A DNA stretch of 64,000 bases from Evansella halocellulosilytica (GCF_002335745.1 NZ_NIST01000001.1:4154354-4218353); one strand, 5' to 3'; counted from the stretch's first letter, positions 39,756-49,365 are shown. Numbers and translations are program-made. Notes: generated by a model not told the origin, from the sequence alone.

Positions 39756-40441
39756 ATGGAAGAGTTCCACCCTTTATGTATTCGAACAACAAAGCTGTAT
39801 GACTGGGTAACCCGTCCAACGACGAGAGACATCACATATGATGATGACTTCTTTGTAGAACAAGTTCCTCCAAAGGGGCTGTTCCAGTCAATCCATGTAC
39901 GTTCTTTGCGGATCCAGAAAACGTTGAAGTAGATATTCTTGCTGTTCCGCCTGCTATTGAACCTGTTACATGTGAAGCGGTTGGCACGAGAACAGATCGA
40001 TTTATTAAAGAGTTAGATGTTAAGCTGCAAGAAGTGACAATCAGGAAAACAGCGAACTTTCAAATTACGTTAACAGGAATACCAGCTACAGGCGGAGCGC
40101 CTGTCACACTTTTTTCTGAACCACAAACAATCTGCTTTACTGAACGCTTCTTACTATGTGCTCCCGATGATATTGACGTACAATGCGATGTCTTTGACGT
40201 CGTTGTCGATGGTGCCGTATGCTGCGTAAATGGGGAAGCTGTTGTGACAGTGTCACTATTAATCTGTCAGTCAGTTACATCAGAAACTGAAGTCATTTTA
40301 GAGATTGAAGCTGCAGAGTGCCGACCTCGTGAAGATATTGTTTTACCGGTAGACTTCTGCCCAGACATTATCTTTCCACCTCAGTGTCCGACAATCTTCC
40401 CAGCTGCTCATGACGATGACAAAAACGATAAAAAATGCTAG
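39756..40441 (+). pseudogene. Cys-rich spore-surface protein gene with a one-base frameshift
   Basis: ATG at 39756 (AAAGGATGATAAACGT before it) starts MEEFHPLCIRTTKLYDWVTR and would stop at 39932. Adding one base in the CAAAGGGG run (39871-39878) joins it without a gap to a frame that runs to 40441; the restored protein is 228 residues with 13 Cys. The N-terminal CIRTTKLYDWVTR stretch and the beta-rich, Cys-paired rest resemble Bacillus spore or exosporium surface proteins. A start inside (about 40034) has no good ribosome site. Either a true pseudogene, a sequencing error, or programmed slippage. Confidence 0.7.
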
Positions 40442-40445
40442 CTTA

Positions 40446-40496
40446 GGGATAGCAGAGCAAGCTGACAACTGTCAGCTTGTTTTGCTATTCCCTTAT
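40446..40496 (+). terminator. terminator of the Cys-rich gene
   Basis: CAAGCTGAC / GTCAGCTTG with loop AACT and TTTT, set inside a longer AGGGATAGCA / TTGCTATTCCCT stem. Confidence 0.8.
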
Positions 40497-40610
40497 ATCT
40501 CAACATAAATTGTTAGTCTAAGAAGTGTCATTTTTTTCTAGGTGCTGAACATACATAAATACTATATGACATTTTTCTGTTTTTATAGGGACATCTGAAA
40601 GGAGCATACA

Positions 40611-41591
40611 ATGAAAATATTTTATTTACCTTCCGGTGAAAAATATATCTATCACTTTTTTGATCGTGTTATCACACGTGAACTCGATCGATCTCCGCAC
40701 CAACTATACACCAGTCCTTCCGTAAAGAACGTAGTAGAACTCAAACGCAATATACTAAAGATTAATCCAGATATTGTTTTTACTATGGCGGGATTACGAA
40801 TAGACCCAGATCTCTTTAAATGGATAAAAAAAAATAATATTAAAACAGCCATTTGGATGACGGAAGACCCATATTACATGGATGTTACATTACCAATCAT
40901 TCATCTTTTTGATTATGTTTTTACTATCGATACAGCAGCAAAAGAGCAATATGAGGATGCAGGACATGAACATACCTACCATGTATCACTAGGTACTGAC
41001 AAGACTTATTATTTCCCTAAAATAGAGTCAAATAGTACTTATGAAAGTGACTTAACACTCATTGGCTACCCATACAAAAATAGAGTTGAACTCATTAAGC
41101 TACTTTTAATGAAAACCCAATATCATATTACTGTTGCCGGGAGGGGATGGACACAAGCACTCGCGAGCATAAAGACGAAACATTATTTGCAAATCATTGA
41201 TAGCTGGATTCCTCCAACAGAAGTAAATTTGTACTACAATAATGCAAAAGTTGTGTTAAATATTCACCGACCCTTTGATGAAAAACTAAATAAAAATGAC
41301 TTGAAGGTTAAACCTCGTTCAATCAATAACCGAACATTCGATATCGCAGCTTGTGAAGCCTTTCAGCTAATCGATCAACGTCCAGAATTATCGTTATACT
41401 ATAAAGAGAAAGAGGAAATGATTCATTTTAATAATGAAGCGTCCTTTTTTGAAAACATTAACTACTATATCCACTTCCCTAACCTTCGCCATCAAATAGC
41501 AGCCAATGCTAGACGTCGAACGTTAAATGAACATTTATTTACACATAGAGTTACAGACATTCTTCAAATCTTTGAATCCACCTTAGTTTAA
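40611..41591 (+). CDS. CgeB-like glycosyltransferase, spore maturation type
   Basis: 326 residues. The layout fits the CgeB family (DUF3880 plus a GT1-type C-terminal part): NPDIVFTMAGLRIDPDLF, TAIWMTEDPYYMD (about 79-91), a mid-part SDLTLIGYPYKNRVELI, and the donor-side RTFDIAACEAFQLIDQRPEL (about 243-262) with the conserved Glu. B. subtilis CgeB is made late in the mother cell and changes spore surface sugars. Start: GAAAGGAGCATACAATG; a CATACATAA element lies about 65 bp upstream. It probably transfers a sugar made by the neighbouring operons. Confidence 0.8.
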   Translation: MKIFYLPSGEKYIYHFFDRVITRELDRSPHQLYTSPSVKNVVELKRNILKINPDIVFTMAGLRIDPDLFKWIKKNNIKTAIWMTEDPYYMDVTLPIIHLFDYVFTIDTAAKEQYEDAGHEHTYHVSLGTDKTYYFPKIESNSTYESDLTLIGYPYKNRVELIKLLLMKTQYHITVAGRGWTQALASIKTKHYLQIIDSWIPPTEVNLYYNNAKVVLNIHRPFDEKLNKNDLKVKPRSINNRTFDIAACEAFQLIDQRPELSLYYKEKEEMIHFNNEASFFENINYYIHFPNLRHQIAANARRRTLNEHLFTHRVTDILQIFESTLV

Positions 41592-41619
41592 GAAAAAAGT
41601 AATTATCCTACAAGCTGCA

Positions 41620-41850
41620 TCGACGTAACTCTTCTCCATCCACTTGCAGAGGAAGAAGCAGAGTGCCATCTCTTCCTCTACTTGTGACGCTCTCTTGCAC
41701 AATGGTCAACCGGGAGAGACACCACGTCCTGTAGGATGCTCGGAATTATAGGAAATCCCGACCATTGAAAAAAGCTCAAGATCAAACCTTCGATAAACTC
41801 TCCGAAATCATGGGAGAAAGCCGTCTGGAAATTATTAGCCTTACCATTCA
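41620..41850 (-). repeat. dispersed intergenic repeat R1, copy F (degenerate)
   Basis: Reverse orientation: GCCATCTCTTCCTCTACTTG, GGTCAACCGGGAGAGACACC, ACGTCCTGTAGGATGCTCGG, GCTCAAGATCAAACCTTCG. It is more diverged than copies D and G. It lies between two convergent glycan genes. Confidence 0.65.
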
Positions 41851-41896
41851 AAAAAACGCTATTAAGACAGTCACTGCCAATTAAGCGAAAGTAGTA

Positions 41897-42946
41897 TTAA
41901 ATTAAATCCCAGCTTACTGGTGTCCCTTTTTTCACATGTTTGTTTACCCTTTTGCCGAGTAATACGTCATAATATTTTGTAGGTAAGCCATAACCGGGAC
42001 GAATCGCACGTAAGTTTTCCTTCGTAAATCGCTCTCCACGTTTCATGTCTTCTGCGACATAAAGAGATCGTCTGAATTTTTTTGATGGTTCTTCACTTTT
42101 TGTCAAACCATAACTCACCTTCCCGAGTGCTAACCAAGCCCTTTCAGTCTCATTGACAAGCATCCTCATTTCCTCAGGTTCCATGGAGAATTCAGCATCT
42201 ACTCCTCCTTCTGCTCGAGAAAGGGTCAAGTGCTTTTCAACTATCGTTGCTCCTAGTGCGATACTCGCAACAGCAGTACCTGTACCGATCGTATGATCAG
42301 ATAAACCGACTTGACAGTCAAACAATGATTTCATATGAGGAATTGTCATAATATTTGTGTTTTCCGGAGATGCTGGATACGTACTTGTGCATTTTAGTAA
42401 GACAAGATCTTTACACCCCTCTGCCTTAGCTACATCTACAGCTTCAGCTATTTCAGCAACCGTTGCCATTCCTGTTGATATGATGAGAGGCTTCCCAGTT
42501 GCCGCTGCTTTTCGAATCAGTGGCAAATCAGTATTTTCAAATGAAGCAATTTTATAACAAGGAACGTCTAACGTTTCTAAAAAGTCGACGGCGGTTTCAT
42601 CAAAAGGCGTACTAAAGCAAATAAGCCCAAGTTTTTGGCAATGTTCAAAGATCGGCTTATGCCATTCCCATGGTGTATACGCTTGCTCATAAAGTTTGTA
42701 CAAAGACTGTTTGTTCCATAAGCTTTTAGCATCATCAATAAAAAAATCACCATCCTCTATGTTTAATGTCATCGTATCGGCCGTATATGTTTGAAGTTTC
42801 AATGCATCTGCACCAATTGCTGCTGCTACTTCTACGATTTCTAATGCACGATCTAAAGATTGATTATGATTCCCTGACATTTCTGCAATAATAAACGGGC
42901 GATGATTTCGACTGATGTTCCGTCCAGCTATTTTAAATTTATTCAT
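41897..42946 (-). CDS. pseI: pseudaminic acid synthase (NeuB/SpsE family)
   Basis: 349 residues. A TIM-barrel synthase that condenses a 6-deoxy-2,4-diacetamido hexose with phosphoenolpyruvate to a nonulosonic acid. Landmarks: RPFIIAEMSGNHNQSLDRAL (about 17-36), ALKLQTYTADTMTL, CFSTPFDETAVDFLE, ISTGMATVAEIAEAV, KCTSTYPA, GLSDHTIGTGTAVASIALGA and EKHLTLSRAEGGVDAEFSM. The C-terminal antifreeze/SAF domain (about 290-349) is present. HLTLSRAEGGVDAEFS is nearer PseI than NeuB or legionaminate synthase. Last gene of the operon, overlapping pseH by 8 bases. Confidence 0.9.
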   Translation of the reverse strand: MNKFKIAGRNISRNHRPFIIAEMSGNHNQSLDRALEIVEVAAAIGADALKLQTYTADTMTLNIEDGDFFIDDAKSLWNKQSLYKLYEQAYTPWEWHKPIFEHCQKLGLICFSTPFDETAVDFLETLDVPCYKIASFENTDLPLIRKAAATGKPLIISTGMATVAEIAEAVDVAKAEGCKDLVLLKCTSTYPASPENTNIMTIPHMKSLFDCQVGLSDHTIGTGTAVASIALGATIVEKHLTLSRAEGGVDAEFSMEPEEMRMLVNETERAWLALGKVSYGLTKSEEPSKKFRRSLYVAEDMKRGERFTKENLRAIRPGYGLPTKYYDVLLGKRVNKHVKKGTPVSWDLI

Positions 42947-43496
42947 CTTCCCCTTCCACCTTCTTTTGTAATCGTTTCTTCACTTCTGGCCATTCATGTG
43001 AAAACAAAGCGAATGAAAAAACATCTACATATTTTCCATTTTTTTTGACGTGCTTAAGAAACCTCCCTTCTTCTTTAAACCCTAACATTTTATGATAGTT
43101 GATACTTTTTTGATTAAAGCTAAGGACTTCAGCACACAGCTTACGGATATTTAACGAATTAAATAGAAAATGTAGTGATAATAACCCGAGAACTTTCCCC
43201 GTACCACGTGGAAGGTTTGATTCACCGAGATAAAAGCCCCAGTAGCACCTATTGTGCCTTTTATCTATGTGGGAAAATTTAACCAAACCTATTGGCTTCT
43301 CCCGATATAGAAATAACTTAACGACTGTACTTTCATCGTTAGACACTTTTGTAAACCACTCTTCATGCTCAGATTTCGTAATATGATGGTCCGTGTACAT
43401 ATAAGCCATCACTCGAACGGAATTTCGCCACGTTAATACCAATTCTATATCGTCGTAGGTCATATCTCTTAATTGATACTCATCAATTTTCAGCAT
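42939..43496 (-). CDS. pseH: PseH-like sugar N-acetyltransferase
   Basis: 185 residues with the start at 43496 (TTTGGAGGATAAAACC before ATG). A GNAT enzyme: ELVLTWRNSVRVMAYMYTDH, EWFTKV, KPIGLVKFSHIDKRHNRCYW, YLGESNLPRGTGKVLGLLSL (about 90-109, acetyl-CoA loop), NIRKLCAEVLSFNQKSINYH and LGFKEEGRF. PseH acetylates the 4-amino group of the UDP-altrosamine intermediate. The assignment is supported by neighbouring pseG and pseI. Confidence 0.87.
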   Translation of the reverse strand: MLKIDEYQLRDMTYDDIELVLTWRNSVRVMAYMYTDHHITKSEHEEWFTKVSNDESTVVKLFLYREKPIGLVKFSHIDKRHNRCYWGFYLGESNLPRGTGKVLGLLSLHFLFNSLNIRKLCAEVLSFNQKSINYHKMLGFKEEGRFLKHVKKNGKYVDVFSFALFSHEWPEVKKRLQKKVEGEDE

Positions 43497-43500
43497 GGTT

Positions 43501-44592
43501 TTATCCTCCAAAAATGATCTCTATCATTTTATTAAACTTTCTTCTATCCTCCATAAACGAAAGAGCAGACTTTGACATCTTTTCGATTTGATGAAGGTTA
43601 GACCGCAAATGTTCAAATGCTTTTTGAATGTCTCCCTCATTCACCTCTTCACTCTTACCTAAATGAACAATTGCTCCTTTACTTTCAGCGAAAGAAATGA
43701 TGTCCGTTTGATTTTCAGCCGATAGTATCGTTAACGTTGGTAATCCTAAATAACACCTTTCCCATGTCGCACCACCACCTGAGCCGATGGCTAAATCTGC
43801 ATGTAACATAAGTTTTGCCATATAGTCGACCTGACAATGGTAAAAGAAATTTGGCAACTCATAGCAAATATTTTTTATTTCTTCTCGTTTCGGGTTTGAA
43901 TGACCGACTACAACGTCAACCCGTATAGAACCGATATTAATATTGTGTAAAGCTTTTATTGTTTTTACAGTTTCCTCTGTCGGATCAATTCCACCAAAAA
44001 ACACGAGTATACGGCGAACCTTCCTTCTGACTGTAGCATCTTTTCTCGCTCCGATAAATTCTTCACGTAGTAAAACATATTGTGGCCCGAACAACCGGAC
44101 ACAGTCATTAGGCAGCAGTTTCTGATATCGCTTTTCTTTGTCAGCGGTAGTATTTGTGTCTAAAAGGACGTCACAGTGATGATATCGATCAGCTAAATCA
44201 TCTATAATAAACATTTTTCTCGTATGTGCACGAATCGCCTTTTCCCATTTATAATCTAGAGCATAATGATCGACAATCATCCATTCAGGATATAAATCAT
44301 TCTCTTCTATCACTCTCTTTGTTTGCTCGACATCCGTTCTCCAATCTGTTTTTAGCCAATGTGAATGGACGACAGATCGATCCAAATTCACCTGTTTATT
44401 GTTTTCAACAGGTAGTTTATAAACGTGAAATCCTTCCTTTTCAATTGTTTCTATGAAGTCTCCTCGTTGTGGACGACAAATAAAGGCGATCTCGATCTTT
44501 TTCATCTTTAATTGTTTTGCTAAAGTTAAACACCGCATCACATGACCTGTTCCAATTTCAACCGATGCATCAGTTCGAAACAAAATGTTCAT
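43501..44592 (-). CDS. pseG: PseG/SpsG-like UDP-sugar hydrolase
   Basis: 363 residues with the start at 44592 (TTCAGGAGAGTAAAG before ATG). A GT-B fold hydrolase related to MurG that removes UDP from the diacetamido sugar before condensation. Landmarks: FRTDASVEIGTGHVMRCLTL with the catalytic His of GTGHVMR (about 17), WMIVDHYALDYKWE, FIIDDLADRYHHCD, VFFGGIDPTEETVK and DLAIGSGGGATWERCYLGLP (about 264-283, UDP site). Homologous to B. subtilis SpsG. It overlaps the stop region of the CMP-transferase gene. Confidence 0.9.
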   Translation of the reverse strand: MNILFRTDASVEIGTGHVMRCLTLAKQLKMKKIEIAFICRPQRGDFIETIEKEGFHVYKLPVENNKQVNLDRSVVHSHWLKTDWRTDVEQTKRVIEENDLYPEWMIVDHYALDYKWEKAIRAHTRKMFIIDDLADRYHHCDVLLDTNTTADKEKRYQKLLPNDCVRLFGPQYVLLREEFIGARKDATVRRKVRRILVFFGGIDPTEETVKTIKALHNINIGSIRVDVVVGHSNPKREEIKNICYELPNFFYHCQVDYMAKLMLHADLAIGSGGGATWERCYLGLPTLTILSAENQTDIISFAESKGAIVHLGKSEEVNEGDIQKAFEHLRSNLHQIEKMSKSALSFMEDRRKFNKMIEIIFGG

Positions 44593-44594
44593 CT

Positions 44595-45392
44595 TTACTC
44601 TCCTGAAGAATTCTTTTTGATGATGCAAGCAGATTTTATTCGATTGATTAATTGTTGATTTTCTAAAAATGTTAGTTTAATAAAGTTATTCAGTTTTTTA
44701 TCTTCTGGGAATCGTCTAAAATACTGCTCAATCTCCCCCCAGCTTATTGCTTCTCTGCCCTTGTTATAAAAGCGGAAGATTTTATTCAGCAATATAAGGT
44801 CGTCTTCTTCATCTAAAGTAATTCTAATATCGGGATGCCTCATCTCAACTGGTAGTTTTGCTTGGTGAATCCGAACATACGTCGGGTTCCATTTAAAATA
44901 ATAGGTCATATATTCAGACATTGAAGTCGATGTTAACTGTTTCAGACGCTCCATCGCTGCCACATCCATCACTTCACTTGCGATCCCGATCGCTGAATTC
45001 TCTACATACGTATACTCAGCTTGATTCGATAAGTGTTCATCAACTAAATTGTCAATTAATTCATAACTAACGACCGGCGAATCGCCGGTCACTCTTGCAA
45101 TTGTTTGAATTTGATAAGTATGTGCTGCTTCGATATATCTAGTGAGAACATCTTGTTCTGCTCCTTGAAAAAACTTGACTTGATTTGAATCAGCGATGTT
45201 TTTCAGAACCCTGTCCTCTTGATTTTTTGTCGTTGCAAGTACAATGAAATCTGGCTTTGTTGCCGCTTTACAGTTAATTAAACACCTCTCTATACTTGAT
45301 ATGCCATGTATTTGTTTTAAAGCTTTATTTGGTAACCTGCTTGAGCCTCTTCTACATGATACGACAATTGCAACCTTCCCTGAGCCAGTCAT
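44595..45392 (-). CDS. pseF: SpsF/PseF-like cytidylyltransferase
   Basis: 265 residues. It activates the nonulosonic acid to its CMP form. Nucleotidyltransferase motif: VVSCRRGSSRLPNKALKQIH (about 10-29), with DFIVLATTKNQED, RYIEAAH, ARVTGDSPVVSYELIDNLVD (about 119-138, metal-binding Asp) and RITLDEEDDLILLNKI. The protein is of the SpsF (spore polysaccharide) type, longer at the C-terminus than Campylobacter PseF. Start: TTAAGGAGGAAAACATAAATG. Confidence 0.87.
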   Translation of the reverse strand: MTGSGKVAIVVSCRRGSSRLPNKALKQIHGISSIERCLINCKAATKPDFIVLATTKNQEDRVLKNIADSNQVKFFQGAEQDVLTRYIEAAHTYQIQTIARVTGDSPVVSYELIDNLVDEHLSNQAEYTYVENSAIGIASEVMDVAAMERLKQLTSTSMSEYMTYYFKWNPTYVRIHQAKLPVEMRHPDIRITLDEEDDLILLNKIFRFYNKGREAISWGEIEQYFRRFPEDKKLNNFIKLTFLENQQLINRIKSACIIKKNSSGE

Positions 45393-45419
45393 TTATGTTT
45401 TCCTCCTTAACATAAGGCG

Positions 45420-46211
45420 TTACCATGCTGTCCAACCTCCATCTACACATACATTCTGTCCTGTCACATAATCCGATGCACGAGAGGCTAAAAAAACGGT
45501 CACTCCTTTTAAATCTTCTGGTGTTCCAATCCGTCCAAGAGGATTTTTTTCTTGCAACCTCTGAATAAATTCTTGATTCTCTTGTACTTCATGGTTTGGA
45601 AATGCCCCTGGAGAAATCGAATTCGCTCGAATTCCTTGATTACCATAATGGCAGGCAATATATTTAGTAAATTGAATGATTGCAGCTTTTCCAGCACCAT
45701 AATTCGGGGGGTTATTCAAACCACTATCACCATAAATACGAGGATCTGGGGAAACGACTCCATACATCGATGATATATTAATAACTGTTCCGTTTTGCTG
45801 CTCAACCATGTTCGGCAGTACAGCTTTCGTACACCTAAAAACACTGTTAATTGTCCCTTCAATACTATAGTTCCATTCCTCATCTGTTAATGTTGTAACT
45901 TCCCCCGCGCTTCCAAAATGTGCATTATTTACTAATATGTCGATCGATTGATTGTCACTGATAATCTCTCTTATACAAGATTGTATGCTTTGCTCATCTG
46001 AAATATCGACCCCTTTTCCTATAATTTTCCCCTTAGAGTGACGTGTTAGTTTATTAGCAAGTGATTGACACTTTTCTTCATTTCTACTCACGATGTAAAC
46101 ATTGGCTCCTGCTTCAGCTAACGCTTCAGAAAGTGCGGTTCCGATATGTCCTGCTCCTCCAGTGACAATCGCCGTTTTTCCATTTAAATGAAACCATTCA
46201 TTTACCTTCAT
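45420..46211 (-). CDS. SDR family oxidoreductase (PtmA-like)
   Basis: 263 residues. A short-chain dehydrogenase: AIVTGGAGHIGTALSEALAE (NAD site, about 14-33), ILVNNAHFG, active Ser in NISSMYGVVSPDPRIYG, and YGAGKAAIIQ for the catalytic Tyr/Lys (about 171-180). SSMYGVVSPDPRIY is the pattern of PtmA-like enzymes found next to nonulosonate genes in flagellin and capsule clusters. Not part of the core pseudaminate pathway, so it may make a side-chain or a variant sugar. It overlaps the AKR gene by 14 bases. Confidence 0.82.
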   Translation of the reverse strand: MKVNEWFHLNGKTAIVTGGAGHIGTALSEALAEAGANVYIVSRNEEKCQSLANKLTRHSKGKIIGKGVDISDEQSIQSCIREIISDNQSIDILVNNAHFGSAGEVTTLTDEEWNYSIEGTINSVFRCTKAVLPNMVEQQNGTVINISSMYGVVSPDPRIYGDSGLNNPPNYGAGKAAIIQFTKYIACHYGNQGIRANSISPGAFPNHEVQENQEFIQRLQEKNPLGRIGTPEDLKGVTVFLASRASDYVTGQNVCVDGGWTAW

Positions 46212-47169
46212 ACTCTATCGCCCCATTCCACAATACGGGATTCCTAACATTCTCCGGTATACGTTGAAACTGAAAAGATAACTCTTGTAAAAGATGATCT
46301 GGTAGCTTCGGTTTTTCAATCATTCTCACATTGTTCTTTAATTGTTCGATTGTTTCACTCCCAACAACGACTTGATCAATTTGTTTTAAATCTCTTACAA
46401 ATAACAATGCCAGCTCAGCAACTGTATACCCTGATTTTTCTGACATCTCATGAAGCTTTTTTAAATATGGCTGTGCAGATGACAAGTTTTGTGGCACTTG
46501 ATCAACATGTAATAACAGCAACCCTTGTAAATAAATACTTCTTGCGTAGATGTTTACTCCAGTTTCCTTTAATTGGTCAAGTAAACCGAGCTGAATGAGC
46601 CTTTGATCAAAGAGATTGACTGGAACTTGGATCGTATCAAAACAATCGATAGATAAAAATTTCCTAACTTCTTCTGGTGTATAAACAGATACACCAATGC
46701 TCTTTACTAAGCCTTCTTCCTTTACTTTTATAAAACTGTTCATCACTTTATTTGAGTGAGAGGTCATATTATGAGGGTCATGCATAAAACATACATCTAT
46801 TTGTGATACATTTAGTCTTTTCATTGATTGATAAAGACTCTCTTTAACTAAATGAGTAACCTCAGAATCGCTACTATGTTCAGGAAGTGAAACCTTCGGG
46901 ACCTTTGTCATAATCTGAGGTTGTTTGCTTTTTTGCTTTTTCAGTTCTGAAATAAATTTGCCGATTATGCGTTCGCTACTTCCATAATTGGGAGCTGTAT
47001 CAAAAGAGTTAATTCCTTTAGCAAACGCATACCTTAACATATTCAGCGCTTGATTTCGCTTAGGTTTCCCTATCGTATTCCCAATTCCGTACTCCATTCC
47101 AAGTTGCACTGTTCCTAACGTTAAAACGGATGTATGATCGTTTTGCATATTTTCACTTCTCTCATACAT
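46198..47169 (-). CDS. aldo/keto reductase
   Basis: 323 residues. The AKR barrel shows LTLGTVQLGMEYGIGN, FDTAPNYGSSERIIGKFI (catalytic Asp/Tyr, about 62-79), KVPKVSLPE with the active Lys, CFMHDPH with the His (about 131), and VVGSETIEQLKNNVRMIEKP near the end for NADP. Members of this group sit in many nonulosonate and LPS sugar clusters. Possibly makes a modified nonulosonate. The first ATG (47169) overlaps the pseC stop; a second ATG at 47148 after GAGAGAAGTGAAAAT is also possible. Confidence 0.82.
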   Translation of the reverse strand: MYERSENMQNDHTSVLTLGTVQLGMEYGIGNTIGKPKRNQALNMLRYAFAKGINSFDTAPNYGSSERIIGKFISELKKQKSKQPQIMTKVPKVSLPEHSSDSEVTHLVKESLYQSMKRLNVSQIDVCFMHDPHNMTSHSNKVMNSFIKVKEEGLVKSIGVSVYTPEEVRKFLSIDCFDTIQVPVNLFDQRLIQLGLLDQLKETGVNIYARSIYLQGLLLLHVDQVPQNLSSAQPYLKKLHEMSEKSGYTVAELALLFVRDLKQIDQVVVGSETIEQLKNNVRMIEKPKLPDHLLQELSFQFQRIPENVRNPVLWNGAIEYEGK

Positions 47170-48373
47170 TCTTTTCCTTTGAATAATAAAAGATGACCTT
47201 GTTGACAGCTTTGATCACATCTTTGACATCTTCATTAGACATCGCCGGGAAAAGGGGAAGCGTTATGGCTTCTTCATAATAAACTTCAGCATGTGGACAA
47301 GTCTGTTTTTTGTAACCGAGCTTTTCGTAATATGGATGCCAATAAACCGGAATATAATGGACATTTACACCGATATTTTCTTTTTTCAAAGCATCGAAGA
47401 TCATTTTTCTACTTGCGCTTAATGTCTTCTTGTTCAAACGAATGACATAGAGATGCCAACTGGATTGTTCTCCAGCTTTCAGAGACGGGATTTGCAGCTC
47501 TTTCATCTTTGAAAAAGCGTGATGATACATTTGGACAATTTGTTTACGCTTTTCAATAAAATCATCTAGCTTCTTAAGCTGACTTCTGCCAAGCTCAGCT
47601 TGAATATCTGTCATACGATAATTGAACCCTAACGTTTGCATTTCGTAATACCAAGCTCCATGATCTTCCTGAAAATCCTTTCTATCTCTTGTGATTCCGT
47701 GCGTTCGAAATTGCATCAATGTTTCATAGTACGATCGATCATTCGTTGTAATCATTCCACCTTCACCTGTCGTAATTTGTTTGACTGGGTGAAAACTAAA
47801 CATCGTCATATCACTAATCGACCCTATTTTATTCCCTTTATATACACCTCCCAGTGCATGCGCTGCATCCTCAATTACAACTAAATCATATTTTTTCGCA
47901 ATCGACTTAATCTCATCTAAATTTGAAGGGCGTCCGGTAAAATCGACTGGAATAATTGCTTTTGTCTTTTTCGTTATTTTTTGTTCAATCGATTGTGGCG
48001 AAATATTTAACGAATCCTCCTGAATATCAGCAAAAATAGGGACCCCATGTTGATAGAGTACACAATTCGCACTTGCGGAAAACGTTATAGGTGTCGTAAT
48101 GACTTCATCCCCGTTTGTAATCCCTGCAGCATAACAAGCAGCATGTAAAGCCGCAGTTCCACTTGAAAACGCAACTGCAAATTTTGCATTTGTATATTGA
48201 GCAACTTCCTGTTCAAATTCAATTATTTTCGGTCCTTGTGTGACATAATCACTTTTCAAAACGTTCAGCACAGCTTTTACATCCTCTTCATCTATCGATT
48301 GCCGGCCGTATGGCAAATAAGATCGTCTAACAGGTTCTCCTCCGTGAATCGCTAAACTATTTTTACTCTCCAT
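47162..48373 (-). CDS. pseC: PseC/SpsC-like DegT-family aminotransferase
   Basis: 403 residues, PLP-dependent. It places an amino group on C4 of the UDP-4-keto sugar. Landmarks: GRQSIDEEDVKAVLNVLKSD, AVAFSSGTAALHAACYAAGI (about 69-88), TTPITFSASANCVLYQ, PVDFTGRPSNLDEI, EDAAHALGGVYKG, MTMFSFHPVKQITTGEGGM (PLP Lys about 192) and NYRMTDIQAELGRSQL. This is the PseC pattern (TFSASANC). Start: AAGGAGTAGACAATG. Confidence 0.9.
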   Translation of the reverse strand: MESKNSLAIHGGEPVRRSYLPYGRQSIDEEDVKAVLNVLKSDYVTQGPKIIEFEQEVAQYTNAKFAVAFSSGTAALHAACYAAGITNGDEVITTPITFSASANCVLYQHGVPIFADIQEDSLNISPQSIEQKITKKTKAIIPVDFTGRPSNLDEIKSIAKKYDLVVIEDAAHALGGVYKGNKIGSISDMTMFSFHPVKQITTGEGGMITTNDRSYYETLMQFRTHGITRDRKDFQEDHGAWYYEMQTLGFNYRMTDIQAELGRSQLKKLDDFIEKRKQIVQMYHHAFSKMKELQIPSLKAGEQSSWHLYVIRLNKKTLSASRKMIFDALKKENIGVNVHYIPVYWHPYYEKLGYKKQTCPHAEVYYEEAITLPLFPAMSNEDVKDVIKAVNKVIFYYSKEKNV

Positions 48374-48386
48374 TGTCTACTCCTTA

Positions 48387-49331
48387 TCAAATCAAATTTG
48401 TAGTCTTAATCCAGCTCTCAGTTCTTTTAATCCCCTCTTCTAATGTTATTTTAGGCTCCCAGTCTAACAATTTTTTCGCTTTTTCATAGTTACATAGTAA
48501 TTTGGGTATTTCACTTTGGGGGTGAATGTGTGCGACGTGGTGTATTCGTGATGGATCATTGACTACGAGCTTTGCTAAATCATTAATTGAAATATCTCTA
48601 CCTAAACCTGCATTAATGATTTCTCCATTTGCTTTATCCGAATAACCTGTTCTCACGACGAATTCCGCACAGTCTTCAACAAATAACAAATCACGTGTCT
48701 GTGTACCTGTACCATAAATGTTCAGCGGTTTTCCATCGAGTTTATTTTTAATAAAAATCGCGACGACGCCGCCTTCTCCACCTGTTTTTTGGTAAGGTCC
48801 ATACGTGTTAAATGGGCGAATGACGACAGTAGGAAGATTGTACGCAAAATAGTAGGAGAGTACCATGTTTTCAGCTGCGATTTTTGAGCCTGCATACGGG
48901 GAAGCCGGCTTGATCGGATCAGTTTCTTTTATACCGCTCTCTTTGCTGGCATTTTCGTAAACCATACAAGTGCTCATGAATACGATTTTAACGTGATTTT
49001 TTTTGCAGAGCTCTAACATGTGAAAAGTTCCAATTGTATCATTTTCAAAAGTTGTTTTTGGATCATCGATACTGTCTTGAACATTTATACTTGCTGCTAA
49101 GTGATAACAAATGTCAAATTGATTTGTGAAAAGTTTTCGTAGAAGATCTATATCTTTAATGTCACCAATGACAAGCTCTTTAAATTCCTTGTGATTCATG
49201 AAGTTCTGTATATTACCAACTCTTCCATTTGACAAATCATCTAGAACCCAGACATCGTGACCGTCCTTTAATAATTTGTGTACGACCCATCTTCCTATAA
49301 AACCAGCACCACCAGTAACTAGTACTTTCAT
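48387..49331 (-). CDS. NAD-dependent sugar epimerase/dehydratase
   Basis: 314 residues, extended SDR. GGAGFIGRWVVHKLLKDG binds NAD, YHLAASINVQDSIDDP follows, FMSTCMVYENAS carries the active Ser/Thr, and SPYAGSKIAAENM (about 145-157) has the YxxxK pair. RPFNTYGPYQKTGGEGGVVA and GTGTQTRDLLFVEDCAEFV complete the fold. It lies between the inverting dehydratase and the aminotransferase. It could be a C4 or C5 epimerase acting on the UDP-keto sugar, or feed another sugar. Exact reaction unknown. Confidence 0.82.
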   Translation of the reverse strand: MKVLVTGGAGFIGRWVVHKLLKDGHDVWVLDDLSNGRVGNIQNFMNHKEFKELVIGDIKDIDLLRKLFTNQFDICYHLAASINVQDSIDDPKTTFENDTIGTFHMLELCKKNHVKIVFMSTCMVYENASKESGIKETDPIKPASPYAGSKIAAENMVLSYYFAYNLPTVVIRPFNTYGPYQKTGGEGGVVAIFIKNKLDGKPLNIYGTGTQTRDLLFVEDCAEFVVRTGYSDKANGEIINAGLGRDISINDLAKLVVNDPSRIHHVAHIHPQSEIPKLLCNYEKAKKLLDWEPKITLEEGIKRTESWIKTTNLI

Positions 49332-49365
49332 CCAATATCAACCACCTCTACTTATGTTATTACCT

